The position numbers and the translations under genes were made by a program. Under the pieces are notes generated by a model, which was not told where the DNA came from, searched no databases, and saw only the letters and a list, made by a program, of their open reading frames with translations. A stretch of 64,000 nt of DNA, taken from contig JAFRMX010000012.1 in assembly GCA_017430455.1 (NCBI GenBank), positions 62,001 through 126,000 of the forward strand. Direction: 5' to 3'. This document shows, piece after piece, positions 50,235 to 59,168 of the stretch. The stretch is from Oscillospiraceae bacterium. Its GTDB lineage: Bacteria > Bacillota > Clostridia > Oscillospirales > Oscillospiraceae. How positions within the stretch are numbered: the stretch's first letter is position 1; the number at the start of each line of letters is the position of its first letter.

Positions 50235-52832
50235 TCAGACCATCTCCTTGAGCCTGCTCAGGAAATTCAGAGCTTCGATTGGCGTCATCGAATTGATGTC
50301 CGCAGCCACTATCTTCTGTCTAATCTCATCTGCGGCAATATCCTGAAGACTGATCTGAGGGACATCCTCGGCCTTTTTCCCGTCTCCGACCTTAGCCGCC
50401 TGCCCGATAAGCTCCTTGAGGTTCTTCTTGGCCCTGATTATCACGGTGTCGGGGATCCCTGCCAGCTTCGCGACCTCGATCCCGTAGCTGTCGTCCGCTG
50501 CTCCGGGGACTATCTTTCTCAGGAACACGAGGTTGTCGCCCTGTTTCTTGGCCGTGATGTTGTAGTTGCGCACCCCTTTGATCTCCCCCTCGAGTACCGA
50601 GAGCTCGTGGTAATGGGTGGCAAACATCGTCTTTGCTCCGAGCTTTTTTCTGTCCGCGCAATATTCGAGCACAGCCTTCGCTATCGCCATTCCGTCGTAT
50701 GTCGAGGTTCCCCTGCCGATCTCGTCGAGCACGATAAACGAGGAGGCTGTGGCGTGCTTTAAGATGTTCGCGGTCTCGCTCATCTCTACCATGAAAGTCG
50801 ACTGCCCGGAGGCCAGATCGTCCGAGGCTCCGATTCTTGTGAATATCCTGTCCACGATCCCGACTGTTGCCGATCTTGCCGGAACAAAGGAGCCTATCTG
50901 CGCCATCAGGATAATCAGGGCAGTCTGCCTCATATATGTGGATTTGCCCGCCATGTTCGGCCCTGTCACGATCGCGACTCTGTTCAGATTGTCGTCCAGG
51001 AGCACGTCATTGGGAACGAAGGGGATGTCCTTCAGGGTCTGCTCTACAACGGGGTGTCTCCCGGCCTTTATCTCGAGAAGCCGCGAGGTGTCTATCTCGG
51101 GTTTTACATAGTTGTTGCGGACAGCCGTCTCGGCCAGCGAGCAGTACACGTCGAGTTCGGCCACTTTTTCCGCCGTATCCTGTACCCTTGTCACCTGCTG
51201 GGCGACAGCACTTCTCAGCTCACTGAAGAAGCTGTATTCGAGCTCACCTATCCTGTCCCTTGCGTTTATAAGCGTGTTCTCGAGCTCCTTGAGCTCTTTT
51301 GTAAAGTACCTCTCATTTGAGACCAGCGTCTGCTTTCTTATATACTCCTCGGGGATGTTCACCTCGCCCGCGGATTTGGGAACGTCTATATAGTATCCGA
51401 AGACCTTGTTGTAGCCGACCTTGAGCTTCTTTATCCCTGTCCTCTCGCGCTCTCTCGCCTCGAGCCGAGCGAGCATGGAGGAACCGTTGTCCCTCACGTC
51501 TCTCAGGTAGTCGAGCTCCTCCGAGAAGCCCTGTCTGAATATTCCGCCTTCCCTGACAGAGAACGGAGGATCTTCAACGACAGCGGAATCTATCATCTCT
51601 GCGATATCCGAAAGGGTGTCCATCGAAGCGATATTTTTAAGCGCCGCCGTCTCCGCGGAGGCAAGCCTTTCAGTAAGCGCCGGCAGGCAGCTGCAGCAGT
51701 TTGCAAGCGATCTCAGGTCCCTGCCGTTTGCCGTCCCGTATACGACGCGCCCTATAAGGCGCTGCATATCCGTTATATGCCTTAGGATCTCCGTCGTCTC
51801 GGATCTCACGACATTGTTTCTGTACAACTCCTCGACGGCTGCATTCCTGCGCTTTATGGCTATCGCTGATAGCAGCGGCTTTTCGACCCAGCTTCTGAGC
51901 ATCCTGCCGCCCATCGGCGTCTTTGTCCTGTCGAGCACCCAGAGAAGAGAGCCTCTCTTCTCGCCCGTTCTCTGGGATTCCGTGAGCTCGAGACTTCTGG
52001 CAGTCACCCAGTCGAGTTCCATATATTTCTTCACATACGAAACCTCGGGTGAGCTTATGTGGCTCAGATCGAACTTCTGGGTCTCTTTGAGGTAAGCAAG
52101 GAGCGCCCCCGCCGCGGAGACTGCCGCCGGGCTCTCGCCGAGCCCCAGCTCGTCTACGCTCTGCGCCTTGAACTGCTCGCAGACCCTGGCGCTCGCCTCA
52201 AGATACTCAAAGCCGTCCTGCCCGCATTCGATGAGCGCTCCGAGCTTTTCGGTCAGGAAATTCCTTATCCCTGCGATCTCAGCCGCCCCCTGTGAGAGGA
52301 GGGCCTCCCTGGGCGCGAATCTTCCGAGCTCATTGAGTATGTGGCTTATCTGATCCTCTTCAAATGATGTGCAGGAAAACTCCCCGGTGGAGATGTCGCA
52401 GAAGGCTATTCCCGCCGAGGCCGGGCCGGTCTCTATCGCGCATATGTAGTTGTTCTTGCTCTCGTCGAGCATGGAGCTCTCGGTGACGGTGCCTGGCGTA
52501 ATTATCCTTATGACATCGCGGCTTACAAGCCCCACCGCTTTCGCGGGGTCCTCAGTCTGCTCGCAGATCGCGACTTTGTAGCCCTTGGCAACCAGCTTTG
52601 CGATATATGTCTCGGCCGCGTGATACGGAACTCCGCACATCGGAGTCCTCTCTTCGGGATTTTCCACTCCCCTGTCGCGAGTCGTCAGAGTCAGGTCCAG
52701 CTCCTTCGAGCCTGTCACCGCGTCCTCGTCAAACATCTCATAGAAGTCACCCAGTCTGAAAAAGAGCAGGCAGTCCTTGTACTGCGACTTTATTTCTTTG
52801 TACTGCCGTTTCATCGGCGTCAGATCAGGCAT
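50235..52832 (-). CDS. mutS: DNA mismatch repair protein MutS
   Basis: 865-aa mismatch recognition ATPase. The mismatch-reading motif FYEMF is near the N-terminus (LFFRLGDFYEMFDEDA), followed by connector, lever and clamp domains. The ATPase has Walker A GPNMAGKSTYMRQ, the DEIGRGTSTYDGMAIA Walker B, and the TMFATHYHELS switch. The C-terminus ends in NFLSRLKEMV. It overlaps the miaB stop by eight bases and faces mutL across a divergent promoter region, so both repair genes sit side by side on opposite strands. Confidence 0.97.
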   Translation of the reverse strand: MPDLTPMKRQYKEIKSQYKDCLLFFRLGDFYEMFDEDAVTGSKELDLTLTTRDRGVENPEERTPMCGVPYHAAETYIAKLVAKGYKVAICEQTEDPAKAVGLVSRDVIRIITPGTVTESSMLDESKNNYICAIETGPASAGIAFCDISTGEFSCTSFEEDQISHILNELGRFAPREALLSQGAAEIAGIRNFLTEKLGALIECGQDGFEYLEASARVCEQFKAQSVDELGLGESPAAVSAAGALLAYLKETQKFDLSHISSPEVSYVKKYMELDWVTARSLELTESQRTGEKRGSLLWVLDRTKTPMGGRMLRSWVEKPLLSAIAIKRRNAAVEELYRNNVVRSETTEILRHITDMQRLIGRVVYGTANGRDLRSLANCCSCLPALTERLASAETAALKNIASMDTLSDIAEMIDSAVVEDPPFSVREGGIFRQGFSEELDYLRDVRDNGSSMLARLEARERERTGIKKLKVGYNKVFGYYIDVPKSAGEVNIPEEYIRKQTLVSNERYFTKELKELENTLINARDRIGELEYSFFSELRSAVAQQVTRVQDTAEKVAELDVYCSLAETAVRNNYVKPEIDTSRLLEIKAGRHPVVEQTLKDIPFVPNDVLLDDNLNRVAIVTGPNMAGKSTYMRQTALIILMAQIGSFVPARSATVGIVDRIFTRIGASDDLASGQSTFMVEMSETANILKHATASSFIVLDEIGRGTSTYDGMAIAKAVLEYCADRKKLGAKTMFATHYHELSVLEGEIKGVRNYNITAKKQGDNLVFLRKIVPGAADDSYGIEVAKLAGIPDTVIIRAKKNLKELIGQAAKVGDGKKAEDVPQISLQDIAADEIRQKIVAADINSMTPIEALNFLSRLKEMV

Positions 52833-54231
52833 CTTCCATCTCCCCGTACAGCGCCCATGTGTTTCCGTCCGTTATCTTAACTTCCCTGAAGCTCCCTATA
52901 AGCTCAGGGCTTCCCTTCAGGTGCACGAGCCTCCCGCCGTTCGTTCTGGCTGAGAGGTTGTACTCATCTTTGCCCGTCTCGCCGTCTATCAGGACTCTGA
53001 GTGTCTTCCCTATATAAGCCCTGTGCTTTCTGCCGGATATCTCGTTTGAAAGCGCGGTGAGCTTGTCGAACCTCACTTGCTTTTCCTCTCTCGTGAAGGG
53101 GTCGGGCATCGTTGCCGCCGGAGTTCCGAGGCGTTTCGAGTAGATGAAAATGAACATCGCATCATACCCGACTTCCCTGCAGAGCTTCAGCGTGTCCTCG
53201 AACTGCTCGTCCGTCTCCCCGGGAAATCCGACTATTATGTCTGTAGTAATGACCAGATCCGGCATATACTCTCTCGCGAGAGCGACCTTATCGAGATAAT
53301 CCGCGCTCGTATAGTTTCTGTTCATCCTCTTCAGGACCGTGTCATTCCCGGACTGGACCGGCAGATGTATATGGTGGGCGCATTTGCCGCACTGAGCCAT
53401 AGTTCTGAACAGCTTTTCGGTCGCGTCCTTCGGGTGGCTCGTCATGAAGCGCAGTATAAAATCGCCCGGAATGTCGTTTATCATAGCGAGCAGATCCGCG
53501 AAATCGACTCCGCAGTCGAGGTCCTTGCCGTAGGAATTCACATTCTGCCCGAGCACGGTTATGTCCTTATAGCCCTCAGCGACCAGCTGCCTGGCCTCGC
53601 TGACTATATCCTCCGGCCTTCTGGATCTCTCGCGCCCTCTCACATAGGGCACTATGCAGTAGGTGCAGAAATTGTTGCAGCCGTACATTATGGAGATCCA
53701 GGCCTTGACCTTCCCGTCGCGTCTTAATGGAATGCCCTCCGCTATCGCCCCGCTGCTTTTTTCAGTAGCGAAGATCCTTCTTTTCCTTATCAGATGCTCC
53801 TCCAGCAACTCGGGAAATCTCCAGAGCTCGTGAGGCCCGAAGACCATGTCGACCACTGGATAGGACATCTTGATCTTATTCGTCATGTGCTCCTGCTGGA
53901 CCATACAGCCGCAGACGGCAATTATCTGGTCCGGCTTGGCCTTCTTGGTGTGATTCAGTGCCCCGACGTTTCCGAGCACTCTCATCTCAGCGTGCTCTCT
54001 GACGGCGCAGGTGTTTATGACTATGATATCGGCCGCAAACTCGTCCTGGGTGAAGGCAAAGCCCATCTCGGCCAGATATCCCCTTATCTTCTCCGAATCG
54101 GCCTCGTTCTGCTGGCAGCCGTAGGTATCGACCATTGCGAGAGGATGGTCGAGATATGAAAAATGCTCCTTTAATTCCGAGCAGTATTCAAGCTGTTTTT
54201 TTATTTCGTCCTGCGTTATCCGTGCTGTCAT
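52825..54231 (-). CDS. miaB: tRNA-2-methylthio-N6-dimethylallyladenosine synthase MiaB
   Basis: 468-aa radical-SAM methylthiotransferase that converts i6A37 to ms2i6A37 in tRNA. The first cluster is held by Cys in DTYGCQQNEADSEKI, VINTCAVREHAEMR and VCGCMVQQEH. The radical-SAM cluster is CNNFCTYC, and a C-terminal TRAM domain holds LRVLIDGETGK. The frame is open much further upstream to 54771, but that part is antisense to mutL. The ATG at 54231 (AAGGATG upstream) gives the normal length. It is first in the miaB-mutS-CPBP-queT run. Its substrate i6A is made by miaA at 56149. Confidence 0.95.
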   Translation of the reverse strand: MTARITQDEIKKQLEYCSELKEHFSYLDHPLAMVDTYGCQQNEADSEKIRGYLAEMGFAFTQDEFAADIIVINTCAVREHAEMRVLGNVGALNHTKKAKPDQIIAVCGCMVQQEHMTNKIKMSYPVVDMVFGPHELWRFPELLEEHLIRKRRIFATEKSSGAIAEGIPLRRDGKVKAWISIMYGCNNFCTYCIVPYVRGRERSRRPEDIVSEARQLVAEGYKDITVLGQNVNSYGKDLDCGVDFADLLAMINDIPGDFILRFMTSHPKDATEKLFRTMAQCGKCAHHIHLPVQSGNDTVLKRMNRNYTSADYLDKVALAREYMPDLVITTDIIVGFPGETDEQFEDTLKLCREVGYDAMFIFIYSKRLGTPAATMPDPFTREEKQVRFDKLTALSNEISGRKHRAYIGKTLRVLIDGETGKDEYNLSARTNGGRLVHLKGSPELIGSFREVKITDGNTWALYGEMEDA

Positions 54232-54263
54232 CTTTTGTTCATCCTTTTCGTTTCGGGCATGAT

Positions 54264-54293
54264 ATAATACCACAAAGAGTATAGAAGTTTCAA
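54264..54293 (-). promoter_or_regulatory. Candidate promoter of miaB
   Basis: On the minus strand TTGAAA (54293-54288), an 18-base spacer and TATTAT (54269-54264), 33 bases before the miaB start. The same 106-base gap must also hold the mutL promoter; TATAAT-like boxes near 54297 and 54305 are candidates without a clear -35. Confidence 0.45.
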
Positions 54294-54337
54294 CTTTTAT
54301 AATGTATAATAATACATCATTTTTGCATGGAGCGCTT

Positions 54338-56149
54338 ATGTCTGTAATCAATATTCTGTCCCCCCAGCTTGCCGATATGATCGCCGCGGGCGAGGTCGTT
54401 GAACGCCCGGCTTCCGTCATCAAGGAGCTCATGGAAAACTCCATCGACGCCGGCGCCGGCTCGATTACCGTGGAAATAAAAAACGGCGGCTCGACATTTA
54501 TAAGAGTGATCGACAACGGCTGCGGCATGTCTCCGGACGACGCGGGCCTTGCCTTTACCCGCCACGCCACATCGAAGCTTTCCTCCGCCAAAGGACTGGA
54601 GAGCATAGCGACGATGGGCTTTCGCGGCGAGGCTTTGGCGGCCATATCCTCCGTCTCGAGAATAGTTCTGACCACCTGCCTCAGAGGCTCTTCAGAAGGC
54701 TGTCTCGTCGAGCTCGAGGGCGGAGAGATCACGGACATGAAGCTTGCGGGCTGCCCCGAGGGGACTACCATAACCGTCTCGAACCTCTTCTATAACACCC
54801 CTGCAAGGCTCAAATTCCTCAAATCCGACAGAGCAGAGGCCCAGGCCTGCGTCTCCGCGGGCATGAGGTGCGCCCTCGGAAGGCCCGATATACAGGTGCG
54901 CTTCATAAAAGACGGCGTCGAGGAATTCTTCTCCCCCGGAGACGGGGACGTAAGCTCCTGCATATACAATGTCCTCGGCCGGGATTACCACAACTCCCTG
55001 CTTGAGTGCAGCGGCACTTCGGACGGGATCTCCGTCAACGGCTTTGTCTCCTCCCCGCGCGAGGGCAGGGGCAACAGAAGCGGGCAGTATTTCTATTGCA
55101 ACGGCAGACACATAAAGTCCCAGCTCCTGCAGGCAGCAGTTGAACAGGCCTATAAAAACACTCTCCTGACAGGTCGTTTTCCCGCCTGCGTCCTGTATCT
55201 GACCCTGGACTGCGGCTCTGTCGATGTCAATGTCCACCCTGCAAAAACGGAGGTCAAATTCTCGGAGGAGAAAAAAGTATACGACGCTGTCTACTACGCC
55301 GTTCTCTCCGCCGTGGGAAGCGAAAACCGCGTCTTTGAAGATATTCCCGCCGCAAAAGAGAGGAGCACTTCCTACTCCGCTCCGAAATCGCGAGATTTCT
55401 ACAGGCACATGAGCACTCAGGCCTTCAGAGCCGCAAACGAGCTCTACACTCCGAAAAAGCCTTCGGTGGAAAGCGCTCAGTATTCCATAAAGCCCTCTCC
55501 CATGCCGGTATCAAAAGCGGACTCTCTTCCGGTTCCCGCTGCCCCTGAGGAGGAGAAGCCGTTTGTTCCCGCCCCCCTCGAGCGCAGCTGGCGCTTTATA
55601 GGCGAGGCGATGCGCACTTACATAATCATAGAAAAAGACGAAGAGCTTATACTTATAGACAAGCACGCTGCCCATGAGCGCATGAATTTCGACGCTCTGA
55701 AAGCCAAGGGCGGAGAGATCATGTCCCAGCTGCTGCTCACCCCCGTCACGCTGAAGCTCAAGGGCGAAGAGGCCGACATCCTCGAGTCGAACGAGGAGCT
55801 GATAGCATCCTGCGGCTTCGAGGTCGAGCCCTTCGGCGATGAGGAGTACATCATCAGAGCCGTCCCCGAGGATATAGACGCCTCGGATGCCGAAAACGCC
55901 CTTAAAGAGATAATCGGTAAGATCTCCTCCTTCGGCCTTTCGGATCCGGCCGCTCTGAAAGACGAGCTCCTGCACACAGTCGCCTGCAAGGCCGCCATCA
56001 AGGCAGGTTGGGATACCTCCCGCGCCGAGCTCGAGAGGATAGCGGACAAGGTCGTCTCCGGTGAGATACAATACTGCCCGCACGGCAGGCCAGTCTCGAC
56101 GGTCATCTCGCGCCGCGACCTCGACAAGATGTTCAAAAGGATCGTCTGA
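54338..56149 (+). CDS. mutL: DNA mismatch repair protein MutL
   Basis: 603-aa GHKL ATPase with a C-terminal nuclease domain. The start is ATG at 54338 (GGAG upstream), which gives the classic SVINILSPQLADMIAAGEVV. The ATP site continues with ELMENSIDAGA, DNGCGM and GFRGEALAAIS. The C-terminal nuclease motif reads DKHAAHERMNFD from residue 441, where the family pattern DQHA(X)2E(X)4E has Glu at the last position; here it is Asp. CPHGRP near the end and the CKAAIKAG segment support an active metal-dependent nuclease. TGATG joins it to miaA. Confidence 0.96.
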   Translation: MSVINILSPQLADMIAAGEVVERPASVIKELMENSIDAGAGSITVEIKNGGSTFIRVIDNGCGMSPDDAGLAFTRHATSKLSSAKGLESIATMGFRGEALAAISSVSRIVLTTCLRGSSEGCLVELEGGEITDMKLAGCPEGTTITVSNLFYNTPARLKFLKSDRAEAQACVSAGMRCALGRPDIQVRFIKDGVEEFFSPGDGDVSSCIYNVLGRDYHNSLLECSGTSDGISVNGFVSSPREGRGNRSGQYFYCNGRHIKSQLLQAAVEQAYKNTLLTGRFPACVLYLTLDCGSVDVNVHPAKTEVKFSEEKKVYDAVYYAVLSAVGSENRVFEDIPAAKERSTSYSAPKSRDFYRHMSTQAFRAANELYTPKKPSVESAQYSIKPSPMPVSKADSLPVPAAPEEEKPFVPAPLERSWRFIGEAMRTYIIIEKDEELILIDKHAAHERMNFDALKAKGGEIMSQLLLTPVTLKLKGEEADILESNEELIASCGFEVEPFGDEEYIIRAVPEDIDASDAENALKEIIGKISSFGLSDPAALKDELLHTVACKAAIKAGWDTSRAELERIADKVVSGEIQYCPHGRPVSTVISRRDLDKMFKRIV

Positions 56150-57102
56150 TGCCTGAAGACTGCATAAATGTGATCGCTGTCGTCGGCCCCACGGCTGTCG
56201 GAAAAACGAGGGTCGCGATAGAGATTGCGAAGAGCCTTGGCGGCGAGATCGTCTCGGCGGATTCCATGCAGGTCTACCGGCGGATGGACATAGGCACTGC
56301 CAAGGCGACGCCCTCAGAGAGGGCCGAGGTCCCCCACCACATGCTCGACGTCGCGGATCCCCGGGAAAACTACAGCGTCGCGAGATACGTAAGCGACGCG
56401 AAAGACGCGGTAGCGGACATCGCCTCCCGCGGAAAGCTCCCCGTTATCGCGGGCGGCACGGGCCTCTACGTCGATTCCCTGCTCTCCGGAAGAGAGTTTT
56501 CCGAAAGCCCGGGAGACAGCGGCCTGCGGGAGAAACTGAACCTCGAGTACGAGAATCTCGGCGGGGAGAAGATGCTGGAAAAGCTCGCCTCCGTCGACCC
56601 CGAGAGAGCGGGAAAGCTCTCTCCGAACGACAGAAAACGCATAGTGAGGGCTCTGGAGATATACGCCCTCACCGGAATGACGATAACCGAGCACGACAGG
56701 CAGTCGAAACTCATCCCCAAGCCCTACAGGGTCTTCAAGGTCTTTCTCAATTCCGAGGACCGGAACGTCCTCTATTCGAGGATAGACGAAAGAGTGGATC
56801 TCATGTTCGAAGAGGGCCTTTTAGATGAGGTAAAAGCCCTGCTGGACGAGGGTGTCTCCCCCGAATGCACATCCATGCAGGCCATAGGATATAAGGAGAC
56901 CGCTCTCGCGATCGCAGGAAAATGCAGCCTGGAGGAGGCAAGGGACTCCATAAAGCAGAGCAGCCGGAGATACGCGAAAAGGCAGCTGACCTGGTTTAAC
57001 AGGTATACGGACGCCTTCCGCCTCGATCTCGGTGAGAGCCCCGATCCTGCTGAAACGGCGGATACCCTCTGCGACATGTATAAGATGCTGGTCTTGGGAT
57101 AA
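56149..57102 (+). CDS. miaA: tRNA dimethylallyltransferase MiaA
   Basis: 317 aa; transfers a dimethylallyl group to A37 of UNN-decoding tRNAs. P-loop GPTAVGKT, then SADSMQVYRRMDIGTAK, VPHHMLDVADP, IAGGTGLYVDSLL, and the C-terminal SRRYAKRQLTWFNR. Normal length. The ATG overlaps the mutL stop as TGATG, the widespread mutL-miaA pairing. Its product is the substrate of MiaB, encoded divergently next to mutL. Confidence 0.96.
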   Translation: MPEDCINVIAVVGPTAVGKTRVAIEIAKSLGGEIVSADSMQVYRRMDIGTAKATPSERAEVPHHMLDVADPRENYSVARYVSDAKDAVADIASRGKLPVIAGGTGLYVDSLLSGREFSESPGDSGLREKLNLEYENLGGEKMLEKLASVDPERAGKLSPNDRKRIVRALEIYALTGMTITEHDRQSKLIPKPYRVFKVFLNSEDRNVLYSRIDERVDLMFEEGLLDEVKALLDEGVSPECTSMQAIGYKETALAIAGKCSLEEARDSIKQSSRRYAKRQLTWFNRYTDAFRLDLGESPDPAETADTLCDMYKMLVLG

Positions 57103-57123
57103 AAGAAGGACAGAAAACAGACT

Positions 57124-57822
57124 ATGGAAATATCCGAAAACGTAAAAGCGGTAAAGGAGCGGATCGCGAATGCCGCGGCTCTCTGCGGGAGGGACCCTTC
57201 AGAGATCGCGCTTGTCGCCGCGAGCAAGATGAACAGCGCCGGTAGAGTGAGGGAGGCTGTTCTCGCGGGCGTCGATGCCTGCGGAGAAAACAGGGTCCAG
57301 GAGCTTCTGGAGAAATACTCTCAGGGGGCCTATGAGGGCGCTCCGCTTCATTTCATAGGGACGCTCCAGAAAAACAAGGTGAAATACCTTGTCGGAAAAG
57401 TCTCGCTTATACACTCGGTCGACAGCTTCTCCCTCCTTCAGGAGATAGAAAAGCAGGCCGCCAAAAGGGATCTCGTGCAGGACGTCCTTCTGGAGATAAA
57501 CATTGCCGGAGAGAACTCCAAATCCGGAATGGAGGCATCCCGTCTTCCGGAGATACTTGAAATGGCAGCCCCTCTCGGGCACGTCCGTATTCTCGGTCTC
57601 ATGGCGATACCTCCGATATGTTCGGATCCGGAAGAAAACAGGCCGTATTTTGCAAAAATGAGGCAGCTTTTTGTTGACAATGCAGGAAAAAAATACGATA
57701 ATAGCTTGATGAAATGCCTGTCCATGGGGATGAGTTCCGATTTCGAAACAGCGATCACCGAGGGCGCTACCATGGTCAGGGTGGGAACTGCAATTTTCGG
57801 CAGGCGCGATTACGGTATTTAA
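57124..57822 (+). CDS. YggS-family PLP homeostasis protein
   Basis: 232-aa pyridoxal-phosphate-binding protein of the YggS/YlmE/PLPBP family, which buffers PLP and affects amino-acid metabolism without known catalysis. The PLP Lys is in ALVAASKMNSA near residue 36. GENRVQELLEKY, HFIGTLQKNKVKYLV, SVDSF, LLEINIAGENSKSG, and MGMSSDFETAITEGATMVRVGT are family hallmarks. It heads the yggS-sepF-divIVA-ileS run, equivalent to ylmE in Bacillus. Confidence 0.93.
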   Translation: MEISENVKAVKERIANAAALCGRDPSEIALVAASKMNSAGRVREAVLAGVDACGENRVQELLEKYSQGAYEGAPLHFIGTLQKNKVKYLVGKVSLIHSVDSFSLLQEIEKQAAKRDLVQDVLLEINIAGENSKSGMEASRLPEILEMAAPLGHVRILGLMAIPPICSDPEENRPYFAKMRQLFVDNAGKKYDNSLMKCLSMGMSSDFETAITEGATMVRVGTAIFGRRDYGI

Positions 57823-57834
57823 GGAGACAAGGTC

Positions 57835-58386
57835 TTGGCATTACTTGATGAACTGAGAAAACTTACACAGCCGTACGACGAGGAAGACGACTTCTTTGAC
57901 GGCAGCGAAGAGAGCTTTCAGACTGCTGCCCAGTCCGCTTCCGCAGCGCAGACGGATTTTGAAAACGCGTTTTCCAATTCCGCCGGAAACCGGAATCCCG
58001 AGCTCGAGGAAAGAGCCTATGCCGAGCAGGAGGCCTACGAGCAGCGCGTCGCGGGAAGGCGCAGGCCTTTCCAGGCTCTCCAGCAGAACGCCCAGAGTGC
58101 AAACCAGAGCAAGAAAACCGGCCGCAAGAACGTAAATGTTCCCGGCTCGGACATAAACGTCATCCTCTTCAACCCCAAATCCTTCGACGAGGCGGGAGAA
58201 CTGGCCGACCATCTCCGCGAGAGCAGAAGCGTACTGATGTCGCTCGATGCCCTCCCCGTGGAGACCGCGAGAAGGCTTCTGGATTTCATATCCGGTATCA
58301 CCTTCGCGCTCAACGGCAAGATCACCCCTGTTGCGGCCAAAGCCTATTTCATCACACCGGAAAACGTCAATCTGATTGACGGCTGA
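57835..58386 (+). CDS. sepF: Cell division protein SepF
   Basis: 183 aa; SepF tethers FtsZ filaments to the membrane and shapes the division septum. The N-terminal MALLDELRKLTQPY is the membrane-binding amphipathic helix. A Gln/Ala/Glu-rich linker spans residues 25-100, and the C-terminal SepF core holds DINVILFNPKSFDEAGELAD and VETARRLLDFISGITFALNG. TTG at 57835 is the start, with AAGGAG eight bases before. YlmG and YlmH, which often follow, are missing, and divIVA comes next. Confidence 0.93.
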   Translation: MALLDELRKLTQPYDEEDDFFDGSEESFQTAAQSASAAQTDFENAFSNSAGNRNPELEERAYAEQEAYEQRVAGRRRPFQALQQNAQSANQSKKTGRKNVNVPGSDINVILFNPKSFDEAGELADHLRESRSVLMSLDALPVETARRLLDFISGITFALNGKITPVAAKAYFITPENVNLIDG

Positions 58387-58424
58387 ACTCAATAAACAAA
58401 TAACACAGAAAGGCAGATATTATC

Positions 58425-59084
58425 ATGATTACAGCGCAGGATATACGTGAAAAGACTTTTGAAAGAGCACGTCTTAACGGCTATTCCGTCGATGATGTCG
58501 ACAGCTTTCTTGAGGAAGTTGCTGAGAACATCTCCAATTCCCTGAAAGAAAACGCCGTCTTAAAGAGCAAGATGAAGGTCCTCGTAGACAAGATCGAAGA
58601 GTACCGCAGCAATGAAGAAGCCATAAACAGCGCTGTTCTGTCGGCCCAGAAACTCGCAGTTCAGATTGAAGCGGAGGCTAAGGAGAAAGCCGCTGCGATC
58701 CTTGCTGACGCCCAGGCCAAAGCAGACGCCCGCCTCGGCGGCCTCGATAGGGAAGTTGTCGAGCTGGAAGGCCGTCTCGAGAAGGCAAAGGCCGCAAACG
58801 CCGAGTACTGCGCGAGCCAGGTCGAAGCTCTCAAAAAGCAGATAAAGAAGATACAGGATATATCCGAGGGCATCATTACGAAGCAGGAGCAGCCCGCTCC
58901 CGCTGTTCCTGCCCCCGCCGAGCCCGTCGCCATGGCTGACATAGACGCCAGCGTCAGGGCCATAGATGAGAAGGTCTCGAAGATCGAGCCGGCTCCGGAG
59001 TTTAAAATGAATCTGGACTTTTCCCGTGCCGATGACGATTTCGGCAAGGACCCTTTTAACAGCACCCAGCCCTTTTCCCTGTAA
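58425..59084 (+). CDS. divIVA: DivIVA-domain protein
   Basis: 219 aa. The N-terminal DivIVA domain starts ITAQDIREKTFERARLNGY and reads SVDDVDSFLEEVAENIS; it senses curved membrane at poles and septa. A long coiled coil (residues about 30-150, with regular Glu/Lys/Ala heptads) follows, then a Pro/Ala-rich stretch (PAPAVPAPAEPVAMA) and a short C-terminal tail ending DPFNSTQPFSL. It lies between sepF and ileS, the standard order, and is separated from ileS by a small hairpin. Confidence 0.93.
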   Translation: MITAQDIREKTFERARLNGYSVDDVDSFLEEVAENISNSLKENAVLKSKMKVLVDKIEEYRSNEEAINSAVLSAQKLAVQIEAEAKEKAAAILADAQAKADARLGGLDREVVELEGRLEKAKAANAEYCASQVEALKKQIKKIQDISEGIITKQEQPAPAVPAPAEPVAMADIDASVRAIDEKVSKIEPAPEFKMNLDFSRADDDFGKDPFNSTQPFSL

Positions 59085-59117
59085 AACATAGGGCCCGGTA
59101 CAGACTTTACACATTCG

Positions 59118-59144
59118 GAGGGCGGGCAAAAGCACGCCCTCTTT
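59118..59144 (+). terminator. Hairpin between divIVA and ileS
   Basis: GAGGGCG (59118-59124) and CGCCCTC (59135-59141) pair, with a short T-run (TTTA). It is a weak terminator or processing site; no T-box leader for ileS fits in the 84-base gap. Confidence 0.5.
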
Positions 59145-59168
59145 ATGCATGATACAGGAGATAAATGA

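Noticed and set aside
52825..54771. 648-residue reading of miaB starting at 54771
   Set aside because: The extra 180 residues are low-complexity antisense of mutL; the ATG at 54231 has a ribosome-binding site and gives the normal MiaB start and length.
59085..59168. T-box riboswitch upstream of ileS
   Set aside because: The gap is 84 bases and holds only a small hairpin; no T-box sequence was seen.
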